DNA of 64,000 nt from Macrothele yani (GCA_039090855.1 CM077006.1:50353336-50417335), one strand, 5' to 3'. Shown: positions 42,802 through 54,092, counted from the stretch's first letter. Made by a program: numbers and translations. Notes: generated from the sequence alone by a model not told the origin.

Positions 42802-42874
42802 ATTCCATGATTTCTGTCCTCTCAGTGTATAGTAATTTTCTGGCTATACACTGAGAGGACAGAAATCATGGAAT
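42802..42874. repeat. Perfect hairpin with 31-bp arms at LINE 5' junction
   Basis: The arm at 42802-42832 (starts ATTCCATGATTTCTGTCCTC) is exactly repeated in reverse complement at 42844-42874, spacer 11 bases. It lies immediately beyond the 5' end of the RTE LINE, beside a TA tract. Confidence 0.96.
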
Positions 42875-42966
42875 ACCTGTATATGATCTCTATAAGAAAG
42901 AATATTCCAAGTCTAATAACTCAATTTGAAGAACAGTTTAATGGGAAAATGTACTGAAGAAAAGTT

Positions 42967-43318
42967 GTAGAACTCTCAATGGAATTTACCAAAAGCAACC
43001 AAATTTAGCATCAATTACTTATTCAATTCCAAGAAAGTGAATGCTAAAAAAGATGAGATTTATTTCCCATCCTATAAATATTTTAGTTGAATCTAGTTAC
43101 AACAGAAAAGAAATAAAACCACAATTATCAAAATGACTTTGTTCAATGTTTTAGCATGTCTCCCACTAATATTCCATGATTTCTAACTTAATTCAAGAAA
43201 ACATTCATCCGCTTCAAAAAAATAGTTCCATACCTTTATGAGTCCATTTTCTTGCAATTAAATAAGTAATTGGTGCTAAATTTGGTTACATTTGGTAGAT
43301 TCACCTGAGTTCTATGAC
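42967..43318. repeat. Imperfect inverted repeat, about 80-bp arms
   Basis: About 42967-43045 (containing ACCAAATTTAGCATCAATTA) pairs with about 43236-43318 (TAATTGGTGCTAAATTTGGT) with roughly 20 percent mismatch and a spacer near 190 bp. It lies inside the remaining right part of the hAT-like element. Confidence 0.8.
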
Positions 43319-43461
43319 TTTTGTTTAGCACATTTTTTTCTGTTTCAATTTTTTGAGGAAATTTCCAAAATTGGGGATAAAAAATTAAAAATTGAGGACA
43401 TTTCATGTCCTCAATCAATTTTTACAGAATTGTGGACGAATGAGGACATCTGGGCACCTTA

Positions 43462-43765
43462 ATATTGATGCCATGCATGATGTGATCATGAAAGACTGCA
43501 GAATAGCATTGAAACAGATCAAGACAACATTCAGCATTTTCCATATGCACGCTCACAAAGTTGTGGTGAATGTTTCAGGAATGAAGTATGGTCCCTAAAG
43601 CACTGAATGCAAATTTGAAGGGGGGTGTGAAGTGTCATGAGATTGTGCAGCATTTTGAAACAAATGAAGCTCAGTTTTGCGAGTGGTATATCACTATGGA
43701 TGAAACATGGCCCCATGGTGATGGGTGTCCACAGGTGTCATTGTAAACAAAGTAAAGCAGCACCT
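43462..43765 (+). pseudogene. Mariner transposase fragment (right part)
   Basis: The plus strand reads NIDAMHDVIMKDCRIALKQI, then IFHMHAHKVVVNVSGMK, matching the second DNA-binding helices of a mariner transposase. In another frame EAQFCEWYITMDETWPHGDG (about 43665-43725) holds the first catalytic box (TMDETW). The fragment ends where the next element begins at about 43767. No TIR is visible. Frames are broken near 43600. Confidence 0.72.
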
Positions 43766-43766
43766 G

Positions 43767-44999
43767 CATACCTGCCAACATTGGCAAGAGCCTTGTCAGT
43801 AGTAACTAGTATTATTGTGTGGCACACATAGACACTTTTTTACGAAACAATCCATCTCTTTGTGAAAAAAGAAATATGCGCCACAACAGGTCACAACAAA
43901 CAAGGACACTAATGAAACAAACTTAGCACGTGTGAAACACAAAATTGATGCCCCTGGTGAGGGCACGATAGGTAACATTGCAAGATTTAAATTCAAAACT
44001 TTCAGCAGCAAAAATCAGTCAGATGCATTCAGAATTCCACAGCGCTCGACAGACCAAAAATCTGAAATTTGTAAAAAGGGCATCAATTTTTACTGATTTT
44101 CCGAATTCGTCACTTCCATTTTCGGGAATTTCCATCATGGTTATCAAGCCTAAATGCAAAAAATTATGGGACTGGGGATATTTAACAACGCAGAAGAGTG
44201 GGAACATTGCAAGGGCGGGGGCTGATCACGGGAGAAATCTTTGTTCTGTCTGACTTCTGGTTTTGGAAACTTTTCCCCTATTTTCTAGCTGAAATAAAAA
44301 TATTTATGCAGTAAAATATTATTTTAAAATAATACAGGACAGAGGTGACATCGTGAGAAAAAGAAACCACGATTACGGAAAATATCTGAACTCCGTCAAC
44401 CTTCCGTTTTAGAAAGTTTCGTAAAGATGGAATTCCATCTTCCGACGAACTTTACCTCCCCCTCCCCCTTCTGTTCATTTGTTATTGATCTCTTGAATGA
44501 CCAAAATAATAACGAAAATTATGGAATTCCTCGAATTTGCGGAAGAATCTTTATGCATCCATTTTTGCAAATTGTTGGCTACAGTTTCAAGCTGAAATAC
44601 CAACATTTATGCAATAAAATGATATTTAACAATAATACTGGACACAGAGGCAACACGGGAGAGAAAAAATTATGAATACGGCAAAACTTTTTACTACGTT
44701 TAACTACTGTTTTCAAAAGTTTTGAAATACGAAATACTGTCCCCAAACAGAAAACAACACCCCCCCCCCTTCTCTTCAGTTTGGCATCGATCTTGAGAAT
44801 CATCTAAATGATGACAAAGAAAACGGAATTCCACAAACCCTCTTAAGGATCTTATGTATATCATAAAATAACAGCAAAAAATAATGATAATAAACAAAAT
44901 GAAAATTCGTAGAATCCGTAGTTTTGACAGTGAGTTCCGTTGTCAGAAAACAAGATCCGTAGAAACTACGGACATTCCGTAGTAGTTGGCAGATATGCG
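43767..44999. mobile_element. Non-autonomous element with inverted ends and 300-bp repeats
   Basis: The left end CTGCATACCTGCCAAC (43767) is mirrored on the right by GTTGGCAGATATGCGCA (ending about 45000, read in reverse as TGCGCATATCTGCCAAC). A CCGTAG-rich stretch lies inside the right end (44900-44985). No target duplication was confirmed. It interrupts or ends the mariner fragment at its left. Probably hAT-like. Confidence 0.55.
44140..44830. repeat. 300-bp repeat family, cluster B
   Basis: GCTGAAATAAAAATATTTAT (44289) and GCTGAAATACCAACATTTAT (44591) begin two units about 302 bp apart, each followed by AATACTGGAC/AATACAGGAC, GATTACGG or GAATACGG and a CCCCCTTCTGTTCA-like block. The same arrangement is seen in cluster A near 33 kb and cluster C near 46 kb. 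Confidence 0.78.
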
Positions 45000-45739
45000 C
45001 ATGGAACTACTTGAATCCCTAAGTTATCCAACAATAACTGTAGCTTACCATCACCAATGGTTTCAAATGTAAAACTGAATGTTGGCTTTCCCGTACAGCA
45101 TAAGTTTAACAAAAGTTGAGTAAAAAAACAAGTAAAATCTTATTTCCGCTATCAAAAATGTTTATTTATGAAATGAAGTTAAATATGCCAAAATGAAGCA
45201 ATGGGTTACTTTAAATCTACTCTGGTGATAAAACGAAGTTGTATGGACAGCTATAGGTGCAGACCGGAATTTTAAAAGTAGCCAGTGGCCGGTAAGTCAA
45301 CAAAAGTTAGTGGCCAAAATGAAGTCTCCAGCATAAAAAAAAAAAGAAAGAAGGAAGGGGGATTAACAGGAACCTAAGCCTGAAAATCTAATTGGAACAG
45401 AATTTACCAAGAACAGATTTTGTATCATGTATAAGGAGCATGCCAGATAACATTCCTTTAGCTTCTTCTTAAATGAACATACCATATGATTATTTAATGT
45501 ATTTGCAACAATAAGTTTTTTGGCTTTTTTCTTTAACAAATAAATTTATTTCTGGCATGTGATTATCTCCAGACTTCAAATTTATTTTCAAAAGATCGTT
45601 GTGAGTTTTGCACTTGGAGATTCTTTCATGTTTAATGAGAAATATTTTCTTAGCCAACATAAAAAGTTCAACATGCAATCTATGCAACATAGGTTTTTCG
45701 GTCTGAAACAGCTTTATGTATTCATTGAAAAGGAAAGCA

Positions 45740-46440
45740 ACATTTAACAACAATTTAGAAGAATGGAAACATCACAGGAAAAAAATTACGAGTATGGTAG
45801 AAATCTTTGGACCATCTGACTTCCGTTTTCAGAAATTTATCCTACATTTTCAAGGTGAAATAAAAATATGTATGGAGTAAAATTATATCTAGCAACAATA
45901 CTGGGCAGAAAAAACATTACCATAAAAACTTACGACTACGGGAGAAATCTTCCCTCCGTCTACCTTCAGTTTCCGAAAGTTTGGCAAGATGAAATTTCAT
46001 TCTCTGACGAAAAACAACTCCCTTCACTCACCACCAACTTCAAAAAAAAAAAAAAAAATCTGTTCAGTTGTGTATGGATCGCATACATGGCCCAAATGAT
46101 AATGGCAAAGGCGGAATTCCTGGAATCCGCGGAAGGATCTCATGCCTGAAGACAACACAGAAATTTTCGCACCATCTAACTTCCATTTTTCGGAAATTGT
46201 TGCCTACAGTTTCAAGCTGAAATGCAAACATTTATGCAGCAAAATAACATTTTACAATACTGGATAGAAGTAACTTCGAGAGAATAAAAATAACATTTAT
46301 GGGAAAAACCTGCACTTGGTTTAACTTCCGTTTTTAAAAGTTTTAAAAGACGAAATTCCATCTCCAGACGGAAAACGACCCCCTCCCCCGACAAATCCTC
46401 CCAAAAGTTCTTTTTAATTTTGCATCAAACTCGAGAACAA
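45740..46440. repeat. 300-bp repeat family, cluster C
   Basis: GGTGAAATAAAAATATGTAT (45855) and GCTGAAATGCAAACATTTAT (46216) mark units about 360 bp apart, each followed by CAATACTGG and an ATTTATGGGA/ACTACGGGAG block. The unit is longer than in cluster B because of small insertions. Confidence 0.75.
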
Positions 46441-46923
46441 CCCAAATGATGACAAAAAAAAAAAATAACAGAATTCTGCTAATCCACAGAAGAATCTCAT
46501 GTATGAAAAATGTAGAAAATTTCTAAAACAAAAAAAGAAGTGGCAAAAGTTTCTGGAGTAAAATGGTGGAAATTCCTGGGAATTAAACATTCCTGGATTA
46601 CTCACCAATTCAAATGGAGTAACCAATAATATTTGTTAAAACGTGCAATGTTTCCAAGGAAACCTCAATGTTTTTCGATGTATCTGTTCTTGTAGCATCA
46701 TCAAGGAAAGAACTCGATTTCTCCGACGAAACACCGACCAAAGCATCCAATTCGTGACATAGAAAGATGATATTCCCTTCCTTTTTACAAGAAAGCAACA
46801 AAAAGAAATGCATGTACTTTATGTAGAAAATATACTTTACCAGTTTCAAACTTCGAACGGGTCGTGCTGTAGATCGCATTCTTCGCAATTTGCAAAACAG
46901 AAATTGTTTAGGCGATGAAATGA

Positions 46924-47034
46924 AGCTATTAAGTCAAAAACAAATGCGGTCTCCTGCACGATACACTTTAATGATATTATTTATCATTAAATTGTATCGT
47001 GCAGGAGATGGCATTTGTTTTCGACTTAATAGCT
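46924..47034. repeat. Near-perfect hairpin with 53-bp arms
   Basis: 46924-46976 (starts AGCTATTAAGTCAAAAACAA) pairs with 46982-47034 with four mismatches and a 5-base spacer. It lies inside the hAT-like element at 45252-47963. Confidence 0.93.
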
Positions 47035-47228
47035 TTTGGTGCACGAGTTAATTTCTTCAGATGAAATAAAGTGTTAACAAAAATACTGGCGATTACCTTT
47101 TTGTACTATCTTAACCCTTTAGCAAAATATATTTGAATTTGGCGAATGGTTTGTCGAAAACTTTAAAAAAGCCAGAACAACCGCTGCATCAGCCATAAAG
47201 CCTCGACGTTTTTTCGATGTATCTGCCT

Positions 47229-47467
47229 CTTTTTTTTTTTTTTTTTTTTTTTTGATTGGAGGTTTAACGACCACCGTGAGCAACTCAATGGGCTATAAGC
47301 AGTCGCCCGTCCCTAATTTTTAGGGTCACTGGTTCCAGGGAAGGGAGAGAGTCAGTGCCGTAAGACAAACACAACATCCATCCATGCCTGACCAGGATTC
47401 GAACCCGGACCCCTTTCGGACGAATGATCAGAGGCCATCGCTTAGACCACTGCGCCACCGGGGCGGC
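47229..47467 (-). mobile_element. tRNA-headed SINE, antisense copy
   Basis: T-run at 47229-47252 and tRNA-like head ending at 47467. It carries small insertions (an extra TTT at 47318 and a duplicated CCAT at 47379-47386). The target duplication is not clear. Confidence 0.93.
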
Positions 47468-47675
47468 AAAAGCGAAGACAGGGTTGTATCGGCTTCTGCA
47501 ACATTTGAGGTTTAAACATCATTTATCAGAGGCAAAACTTTGATGTTCAAAAACATCAAATTTTTTTGCCCATCCTTAGTTAGGACTGATTTCCCGTCCT
47601 TTTACTTCTGAATTATTATACCTAGGCAAATTGGCACTAAAAATGGCAAATGGCGAACTTGCGACCACTAAAATA

Positions 47676-47896
47676 TTTTTTTTTTTTTTATTGGATGTTT
47701 AACGACCACCGTGAGCAACTCAATGGGCTATAAGCAGTCGCCCGTCCCTAATTTAGGGCCACTGGTTCCAGGGAAGGGAAAGAGAAAGTGCCGTAAGACA
47801 AACACAACATCCATGCCTCACCGGGATTCAAACCCGGACCCCGTTCGGACGAATGATCAGAGGCCATCGCTTAGACCACTGCGCCACCGGGGCGGC
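47676..47896 (-). mobile_element. tRNA-headed SINE, antisense copy
   Basis: A T-run followed by the complete SINE in reverse, flanked by CTAAAATA at 47668-47675 and 47897-47904. A few private changes are present (TTGGATGTTTAACG, AAAGAGAAAGTG). Confidence 0.95.
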
Positions 47897-47971
47897 CTAA
47901 AATAAATTTAATCGCCAAGTTGCAATTTAATCACCATTTGGTGAGTGCTAATCTGCACCTATATGGGCAGC

Positions 47972-49080
47972 ATTGTCTGAATGGCTGCTAGATCTGGAAA
48001 ACATATTTTCAGCCCTGATCTATCGAGTTGCTGATTGAAGGAAAATTTAGTGGTGGTGTATTTACTGCATATAAAAAAAGTGAGACTATAAAATGCTTTT
48101 AAATCAAGTGGCTAAATGTAGATTACACCCCAATCGCTTGATTTGTTTCAGAAGAATGTTTACAATCCAGAACCACTTTCATACCAATCAATGTTATTTC
48201 AAACACAACAACTTAGTAATGCTCATATGGATAATTATCCAATCTGCAATGTTTCTCAACCAATACTCACTAGATCTTTGATATAATATCAACCCATATC
48301 ACTGGACTGTTCAACAATAAATATTTTCTTTAAGTATTTATCTTCTAGGTGACCATTTGAGAAGGGTGATCATTTGGCAAGACAAGTGAGAGTAGGATGA
48401 GGCATACCAAAAGCAGCAATTTTGTTTTCATAGTTTGTTATCATAATCAGATCCCTAAGCAGTACTGACCATAATATTTGTTTCAAATGTTTCCTTCACG
48501 CATCTTGCTACGAAAGAAAAACTGCTTATGTGTCGCAACACTGATGATGTCTAACATGAACGGTTCCGATAACATTACAGCAAGAGTATTTGTCCTGGAT
48601 GTAAAATGTGAATAGCATGGCATCTGTATAAAAATATAAGTATTTTAAAACGTTTTGATGTAATTTTACCAATAATTTCGATTTTATTAACATGAAACTT
48701 TTAAATTAATTCTGAACAATAACTACCATTCTGTAACCATAATTATTATTTTTGTTGAAAACTGTTTCTTACACAGCTCCATGACAAATGCTATGGCTTA
48801 ATGTTTACTTTTCCGAAAATTATTCTCTGCCCAAGGCGCTTTTAAACGGAAATAACTTCAGCATTGCATAAAACCATGAATCTGTATACGCAGTAATAAA
48901 TCAAGAAAATTTTAAAGCATACCTCACATTTGTTTCCATAATTAATTTTGATTAGATTGCAGAAGAGTATTTCAAATTTGAAACAGGGACAGCAGGCATG
49001 GCTAGACGATTGCAATATTGATAGTTATCGATACACTATTTTTGTTGTTGACGATGAGGATTATAGACTGAAGTTTGTGC
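47972..49080. other. No recognisable feature
   Basis: AT-rich interval with no coding signal. It leads into the 3' end of the minus-strand LINE, whose exact terminus is not defined. Confidence 0.5.
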
Positions 49081-49218
49081 CTCACAGCAACTAGTTGGCC
49101 GAGAATCACTAAGATGCACGACAGCACGTGAAGCCACAGCAGCATCACAAAAGTCCATCATGGGAAACGCTCAGGAGAAGTCGAAATGAGAAGCGTCTGG
49201 AGAGAACTATAAATTTCT

Positions 49219-49712
49219 TCAAGGCCCGAACTTTTCTTTTTGCCACGGAAGCGTCTCGAAAGTCCAACAAGAAATGCGTTTGAGAAGAGACGGAAGTTGT
49301 GGAAGGGGGGGTGTCACACCGAAACAACCCCTCCGATGTGCGCTGTAGGCTGGGCAGGAGAGAAGGAAATGAGTAAGAGTCTCAGGACCGGAGCCACAGA
49401 AGCGCATCGGAGAGGGGCATTTCCGAATCAGAAAGAGGTAGCCATCTAATGGTGCCGTGTCCGTGCGTAATTGCTGAATGATGATCGCTGAGGAACTTCG
49501 ATAACAATGTTCGCTAGGCCATCTGTGACGAAAGCTGATGTACGGATATCGATATGTCCACCCGGACGAAAGCAAGGCTGAATCAGAAGCGGAGATGATC
49601 ATGGAACCACTGTGCCGAGCAGCGTCGGAGGCTGTAACAGGAAGGGACAGGGCCAGCATGGCCCGTCGGGCGGCAGCGTCAGCGGCCTCATTCACTGGTA
49701 GACCTACATGAG
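49219..49712 (-). pseudogene. LINE RNase H C-terminus and post-RNase H region
   Basis: Just inside the hAT boundary the minus strand gives HVGLPVNEAADAAARRAM, the C-terminal RNase H signature (usual form HVGIxGNExAD). It is followed by a region with CPSPMRFCGSGPETLTHFLL and CPAYSAHR, a CxxC-H-C-like array typical after LINE RT/RNase H domains. It ends at 49219. This is the continuation of the domain broken at 55673. Confidence 0.9.
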
Positions 49713-49918
49713 CCGCGCACCAGTGGCGGCCTTTCAGGTGAAGTAGGTGAAGTGTCTCTTCACCTATTTTACTCAAAATAAAGTTTTATTCAGTATTTTT
49801 TTATAATATATTCTTTTTTGCCTTTATTCAGTTCCAAATTACTCAAAATTTTGAATAGATATTAATTCACATGGCGCGGTCAATTCGGAAAACAAATCCT
49901 TATACGCAAAACACTACT

Positions 49919-50141
49919 GCCGCCCCGGTGGCGCAGTGGTCTAAGGCGCTGGCCTCTGATCATTCGTCCGTAAGGGGTCCGGGTTCGGATCCCGGTCAGG
50001 CATGGATGTTGTGTTTGTCTTACGGCACTGGCTCTCTCCCTTCCCTGGAACCAGTGACCCTAAATTAGGGACGGGCGACTGCTTATAGCCCATTGATTTG
50101 CTCACGGTGGTCGTTAAACCTCCAATCAAAAAAAAAAAAAA
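49919..50141 (+). mobile_element. tRNA-headed SINE, plus copy in hAT 1
   Basis: Full-length copy of the subfamily with CTAAGGCGCTGGCC in the head and an A-tail at 50128-50141. Box B carries one change (GGTTCGGATCC). The 3' end directly abuts the CTACAAGT target octamer of hAT 2. A short CACTAC/AACTAC resemblance may be the target duplication. Confidence 0.95.
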
Positions 50142-50186
50142 CTACAAGTCAGTGGCGGCTCGTGTGGGGGGCTGCATCTCAATTTT

Positions 50187-50403
50187 TTTTTTTTAGATTG
50201 GAGGCTTAACGACCACCGTGAGCAACTCAATGGATTATAAGCAGTCGCCCGTCCCTAATTTAGGGACACTGGTTCCACGGAAGGGAGAGAGCCAGTGCCG
50301 TAAGACAATCCCAACATCCATGCCTCACCGGGATTCGAACCCGGACTCCGTTCGGACGAATGATCAGAGGCCATCACTTAGACCACTGCGCCACCGGGGT
50401 GGC
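50187..50403 (-). mobile_element. tRNA-headed SINE, antisense copy in hAT 2
   Basis: Flanked by ATCTCAATTTT at 50176-50186 and 50404-50414, only a few bases inside the hAT 2 end. It is slightly diverged (TTAGATTGGAGGC, GGGGTGGC end). Confidence 0.96.
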
Positions 50404-50474
50404 ATCTCAATTTTGTAGATATCACAATACCACTTCGAAAGTTAAGTTACTGCGCATGTGCCGACGCTGCCTGC

Positions 50475-50508
50475 TTAATAATAATAATAATAATAATAAC
50501 AATAATAC
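50475..50508. repeat. (AAT)n microsatellite
   Basis: About ten AAT units with one AAC interruption. Confidence 0.9.
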
Positions 50509-50699
50509 ATTTATATATACTGATCGAAAGTGCTTTTGTTTACAAGAAATCAATATTAAGATTTTATATTAAGCGATTGATGGGGAAAATGTAAAGGTAC
50601 CGATACCTAAATTAGGCAACAGGTATTAAGCGATGGCCACATTTTCACATTTATGAAGAAAATAATCGACCTATAAAATTTCGTCGGATACATTATTTC

Positions 50700-51170
50700 T
50701 TAAAAAGAAACTGATTAATCAGTGCATCCTTCCAGTTCTTACGCATGGAGCACAGACATGGACCTCAACTAAAATAGACAGACAGACGTTGCAGACAACT
50801 GAAAGAAGTCTGTAGAAATGCATGTTTGTTGTTACCTGGAATGATACAAATAGGAACTCGTGGATCGGGAAAATGACAAGAGTGGAAGACATGGTCAAAA
50901 TTCCTGAAATTGCAATGGAATGGACATATTGCTAGAAGAAAGAACCACCGACGGAGAGTTGAAATATTGAACTGGATAGCAAGGGAAAAAACAATATCCA
51001 GAAGATGACAAGAGGGAGATGGGTACATGAAATTCGAAAGCATGAAAGAAACTGACTCAAGGCAGACTGTTGTGGAAGAAGAAACTTGGAGACTCTCATC
51101 CAGAAGTGGATTGATGGTTGTTGCAAATTATATATACATGCATATAATGTACGTATATATATATATAAGG
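50700..51170 (+). mobile_element. RTE LINE 3' fragment
   Basis: Plus-strand sequence encodes LKRKLINQCILPVLTHGAQT and, further on, TRGRWVHEIRKHE and IQKWIDGCC, matching the C-terminal end of the RTE at 39625-40083 (ILPVLTYGAETW, GRWVDEIRKY, WIDNG). It ends in an AT microsatellite near 51140-51170, the expected RTE 3' terminus. Several stops are present and the piece is strongly 5' truncated. Confidence 0.85.
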
Positions 51171-51175
51171 ACAAA

Positions 51176-51763
51176 AAAATAAAAAAATTAATGCGTGTGC
51201 CAGTGGTAGCGGAGACACACTCAAGGTCATGTACGCGTTCTCAAGTGTCTCATTGTGACCCCTAGAAATATGACAATATATATTTTTTTCTTCTGATACA
51301 TTCCCTTTGAAACTTCGACTTGATACCGACCACTACAACTTGGACGGCGATGACAAACATTTTGTGGAATTTTGAAGGGTCTTCCAGAATTTCGCGACGA
51401 GTTGTTATTAGGATACTCACACACCGGCATTCTCTTTAATAAAAACGGATTGAAAACATATTCAGTCCAGTTTTAATTCTGGAGCCATCATGATAACAAT
51501 TTAGTGTAGAAAAATTTGTTTTCCAAAATTTACAAACTTCGTAAATTTTCTAAGAAATGATATCAGAAAAATAAAACGTATCCAGTGGAGTGACTTCAAT
51601 GATTTTTGGTGAATAAAAATTTACATGAGTTTAAAAGCGAAAATTTCGCTGTGCTTGGTAAGTGAAGAAATCAATTTTGTGCAAGTATTTCGCTGCAGAA
51701 ATTAATATCTCTCTCTCTCTCTCTTTTTTTTCTTCAATTTATCCTATACTGAATTCTATGTTT
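51176..51763. other. No recognisable feature inside hAT 2
   Basis: Unassigned interior of hAT 2. A CT microsatellite lies at 51711-51723. Confidence 0.5.
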
Positions 51764-51776
51764 AATCGCAATTTGT

Positions 51777-51990
51777 GCCGCCCCGGTGGCGCAGTGGTCT
51801 AAGGCGCTGGCCTCTGATCATTCGTCCGAAAGGTGTCCGGGTTCGAATCCCGGTCAGGCATGGATGTTGTGTTTGTCTTACGGCACTGGCTCTCTCCCTT
51901 CCCTGGAACCAGTGACCCTAAATTAGGGACGGGCGACTGCTTATAGCCCATTGAGTTGCTCACGGTGGTCGTTAAACCTCCAATTAAAAA
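51777..51990 (+). mobile_element. tRNA-headed SINE, plus copy in hAT 2
   Basis: Nearly consensus copy of the CTAAGGCGCTGGCC subfamily with a 13-bp target duplication AATCGCAATTTGT at 51764-51776 and 51991-52003. The A-tail is very short (about seven A). The clean duplication marks a recent insertion. Confidence 0.97.
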
Positions 51991-52003
51991 AATCGCAATT
52001 TGT

Positions 52004-52640
52004 TCACATGCCCATTCAGACCAGAAGAGAAAATATAAGTAAAACTTATTTTGCAAAAGTCCCGGCATTCCGGCAACTGAGTATTTGTTATTAGATGGAA
52101 GCAACATTGTTGTTAGAATTATTACGTTGAATAAAAGCAGGAACAAACCGAAAACTGGAAGAAAAAAAACCAGGTTGAGTAATACATTCAAACTTACTTT
52201 ATTTAACACTTTATTTCAACATTCGTCATTATTTTTAATTCATTCCCCTATTTTATGTCTAATTCGGAAGCACAAGAACCGTATTAATCAACAAAGCACA
52301 CAGGCCCGGCGATGCATTCCCACCCAACGAAAGACTGCATTCGTGAGCAACCCTGCTAGCGAGAGCTGCCATGAATGCAGTCCCCGAGGAAGTTTTATTC
52401 AAAGGAAACGAACTGGTGTGGGAATAGGCAGAGTTTCCCACATGAGTTGGTTTCAATAGCCGTCAGGGCTGCAAGAAGCACAGTCCGTGACGTTCTTCCC
52501 GCTCCCAGTGATGTTATGCAGGGAAAACTTCCAGTTGAGTTCAGAAAACTGCAGTCGTGGCATTATGCTGGGAAAACTTACAGCGGTGTTCACAAAACTT
52601 CTCTTTCTTGGTACGGAATGAAAAAAAACTGCTTTGGGTA
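52004..52640. other. Unassigned interior of hAT 2
   Basis: Short frames here (for example 52085-52459 and 52375-52641) show no known domain. The 3' portion leads into the GGGGGCTGCAGCCCC subterminal palindrome of hAT 2 (52650-52664). Confidence 0.5.
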
Positions 52641-52710
52641 GGGGGCTGCAGCCCCACAGCCCCATAGCAGGAGCCGCCCCTGCTACAAGTGAAGAGCCGA
52701 AATGAGAATG

Positions 52711-52930
52711 CCCCACCCCGGTGGCGCAGTAGTCTAAGCGATGGCCTCTGATCATTCGTCCGAAAGGGGTCCGGGTTCAAATCCCGTGAGGCATGGATGT
52801 TGTGTTTGTCTTAAGGCACTGGCTCTCTCCCTTCCCTGGAACCAGTAACCCTAAATTAGGGACGGGCGTTTGCTTATAGTCCATTGAGTTGCTCACGGTG
52901 GTCGTTAAACCTCCAATAAAAAAAAATAAA
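52711..52930 (+). mobile_element. tRNA-headed SINE, plus copy in hAT 1
   Basis: Flanked by AAATGAGAATG at 52700-52710 and 52931-52941. The head begins CCCCACCCCGGTGGCGCAGT, so the first bases differ from the family. Box B reads GGTTCAAATCC. It sits just to the right of hAT 2 in the body of hAT 1. Confidence 0.96.
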
Positions 52931-54092
52931 AAATGAGAATGCTTGGAAGTCTGCAGTTTTCCACCGAGTTGCCATGGTAACCGTAACGTCGCCCTCCCCA
53001 ATCTGTTCGCTCAAGTGAAGTGTTCCAGCTTCACGCGCCTTACCTCTGCATCTTTCAGTTTTTGAGCGTAAAGTCGTGAGAGATCACGGTGAAGTGGGCG
53101 GACTACCATTCAATCTGCTAGGGCTTTTTTTCCTTGTAATGCTGTGGTACATTATTTTCCGAAAGGAATTTGTTCTTTCGTGTTTTGTGATTATTTGTTG
53201 AAAGCTTTACCTGATATTTTAGGTTTGTGTACAATTTAACTAATAGTGATAGTTTTTAGTATGCATCCTGTGGACGAAATTGTTTGTAATTTATTGCAAA
53301 CTCCATTTACTCTGTGGAAAGATGAAGATGAAAGAGACATTTTGCTTCAAGGACGACCAACGGATTCACTGACAATTGTTGCCAAGAACGAAATCAAGAA
53401 GAGCGGTAAATCTAACAATATTAATTTAAAAAATTGTTGATTTACTGAATATAAATGGATTTGCAGCACTTTTATGTTATTTTTTTGGGGGGGGGGGGGG
53501 GGCTGCTTACTTTTTAGTAATAAACATTCGGCGTGGAATAAAGACGGATTCACAGATTTATTAAGCGTAACACGGTCACTTCATAAACATCGTGATTCTA
53601 GCGAACACCTGAAATGCGGATTAATGTTAAGGAATTTCGAAAAAATTCAAATCACCATTGCCGATGCCCTGAGGAAAAATGCTAGGCTTTTGAAAACGCA
53701 TTTTAACGAAAACGTTCGTTTAAATAGACTTTTCCTGCAGACAGTGATTGATGCAGTATTAGTCTATACTGTATTTGAGCAAACAAGAACTAGCATTCCA
53801 TGGCCATGACGAAAGCATGGGCTCGATAAATCGTGGAAATTTCATTGAATTACTTTCATTGTTGACATGAAGAAGTTCTTTAGAAATTGAAAATCAATAC
53901 GAAAGGATAAAAAAACTGTTCAAAATGAATTAATTGAATGTATTTCTGAATATATAAACGATCATGTCAAAAATTAAATAATTTTGATTGTTGATTCGGA
54001 AGGTGTATTGGTTGAGGGATTTTTGGGTTTCCATGATGTGAATGAAGATAGAACGTCAGGAGCTTTATACAAAATGCTAGACAAAATTTTGG

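Larger units (their letters stand above)
39348..43461. mobile_element. hAT-like non-autonomous element, split by RTE LINE
   Basis: The ends TAAGGTTACCAGAT (39348) and, in reverse on the right, TAAGGTGCCCAGAT (ending 43461) are inverted. The flanking octamers ATGTAGAT (39340-39347) and ATATTGAT (43462-43469) match at 6 of 8 positions, consistent with an aged hAT duplication. GAGGACA motifs recur near both ends (39390-39430; 43395-43450). The element's own DNA is 39348 to about 39590 and about 42790 to 43461, roughly 0.9 kb. No transposase is present. Confidence 0.65.
45252..47963. mobile_element. 2.7-kb hAT-like non-autonomous element
   Basis: TIRs TATAGGTGCAGA at 45252 and TCTGCACCTATA ending 47963 are exact 12-base inverted repeats. 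Flanking octamers TGGACAGC (45244-45251) and TGGGCAGC (47964-47971) match at 7 of 8, a hAT-type duplication. Subterminal TAGTGGCC and AGTGGTCGC motifs lie near the ends. There is no transposase. It contains two antisense SINEs, a 53-bp-arm hairpin and cluster C of the 300-bp repeat. Confidence 0.88.
50150..52682 (+). mobile_element. hAT element 2 nested in hAT 1
   Basis: CTACAAGT stands at 50142-50149 and 52683-52690, a perfect 8-bp duplication. The ends are CAGTGGCGGCTCGTGTGGGG and, in reverse on the right, CAGGGGCGGCTCCTGCTATG, followed by GGGGGCTGCA motifs on both sides. The element is 2.53 kb with no transposase recognised and contains two SINEs and an RTE fragment. Its ends resemble those of hAT 1, so the same transposase group may have moved both. 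Confidence 0.93.

Noticed and set aside
53485..53502. Long G-run as a functional quadruplex
   Set aside because: A single homopolymer of about 16 G inside a dead transposase is more simply explained by slippage; run length is also error-prone in sequencing.
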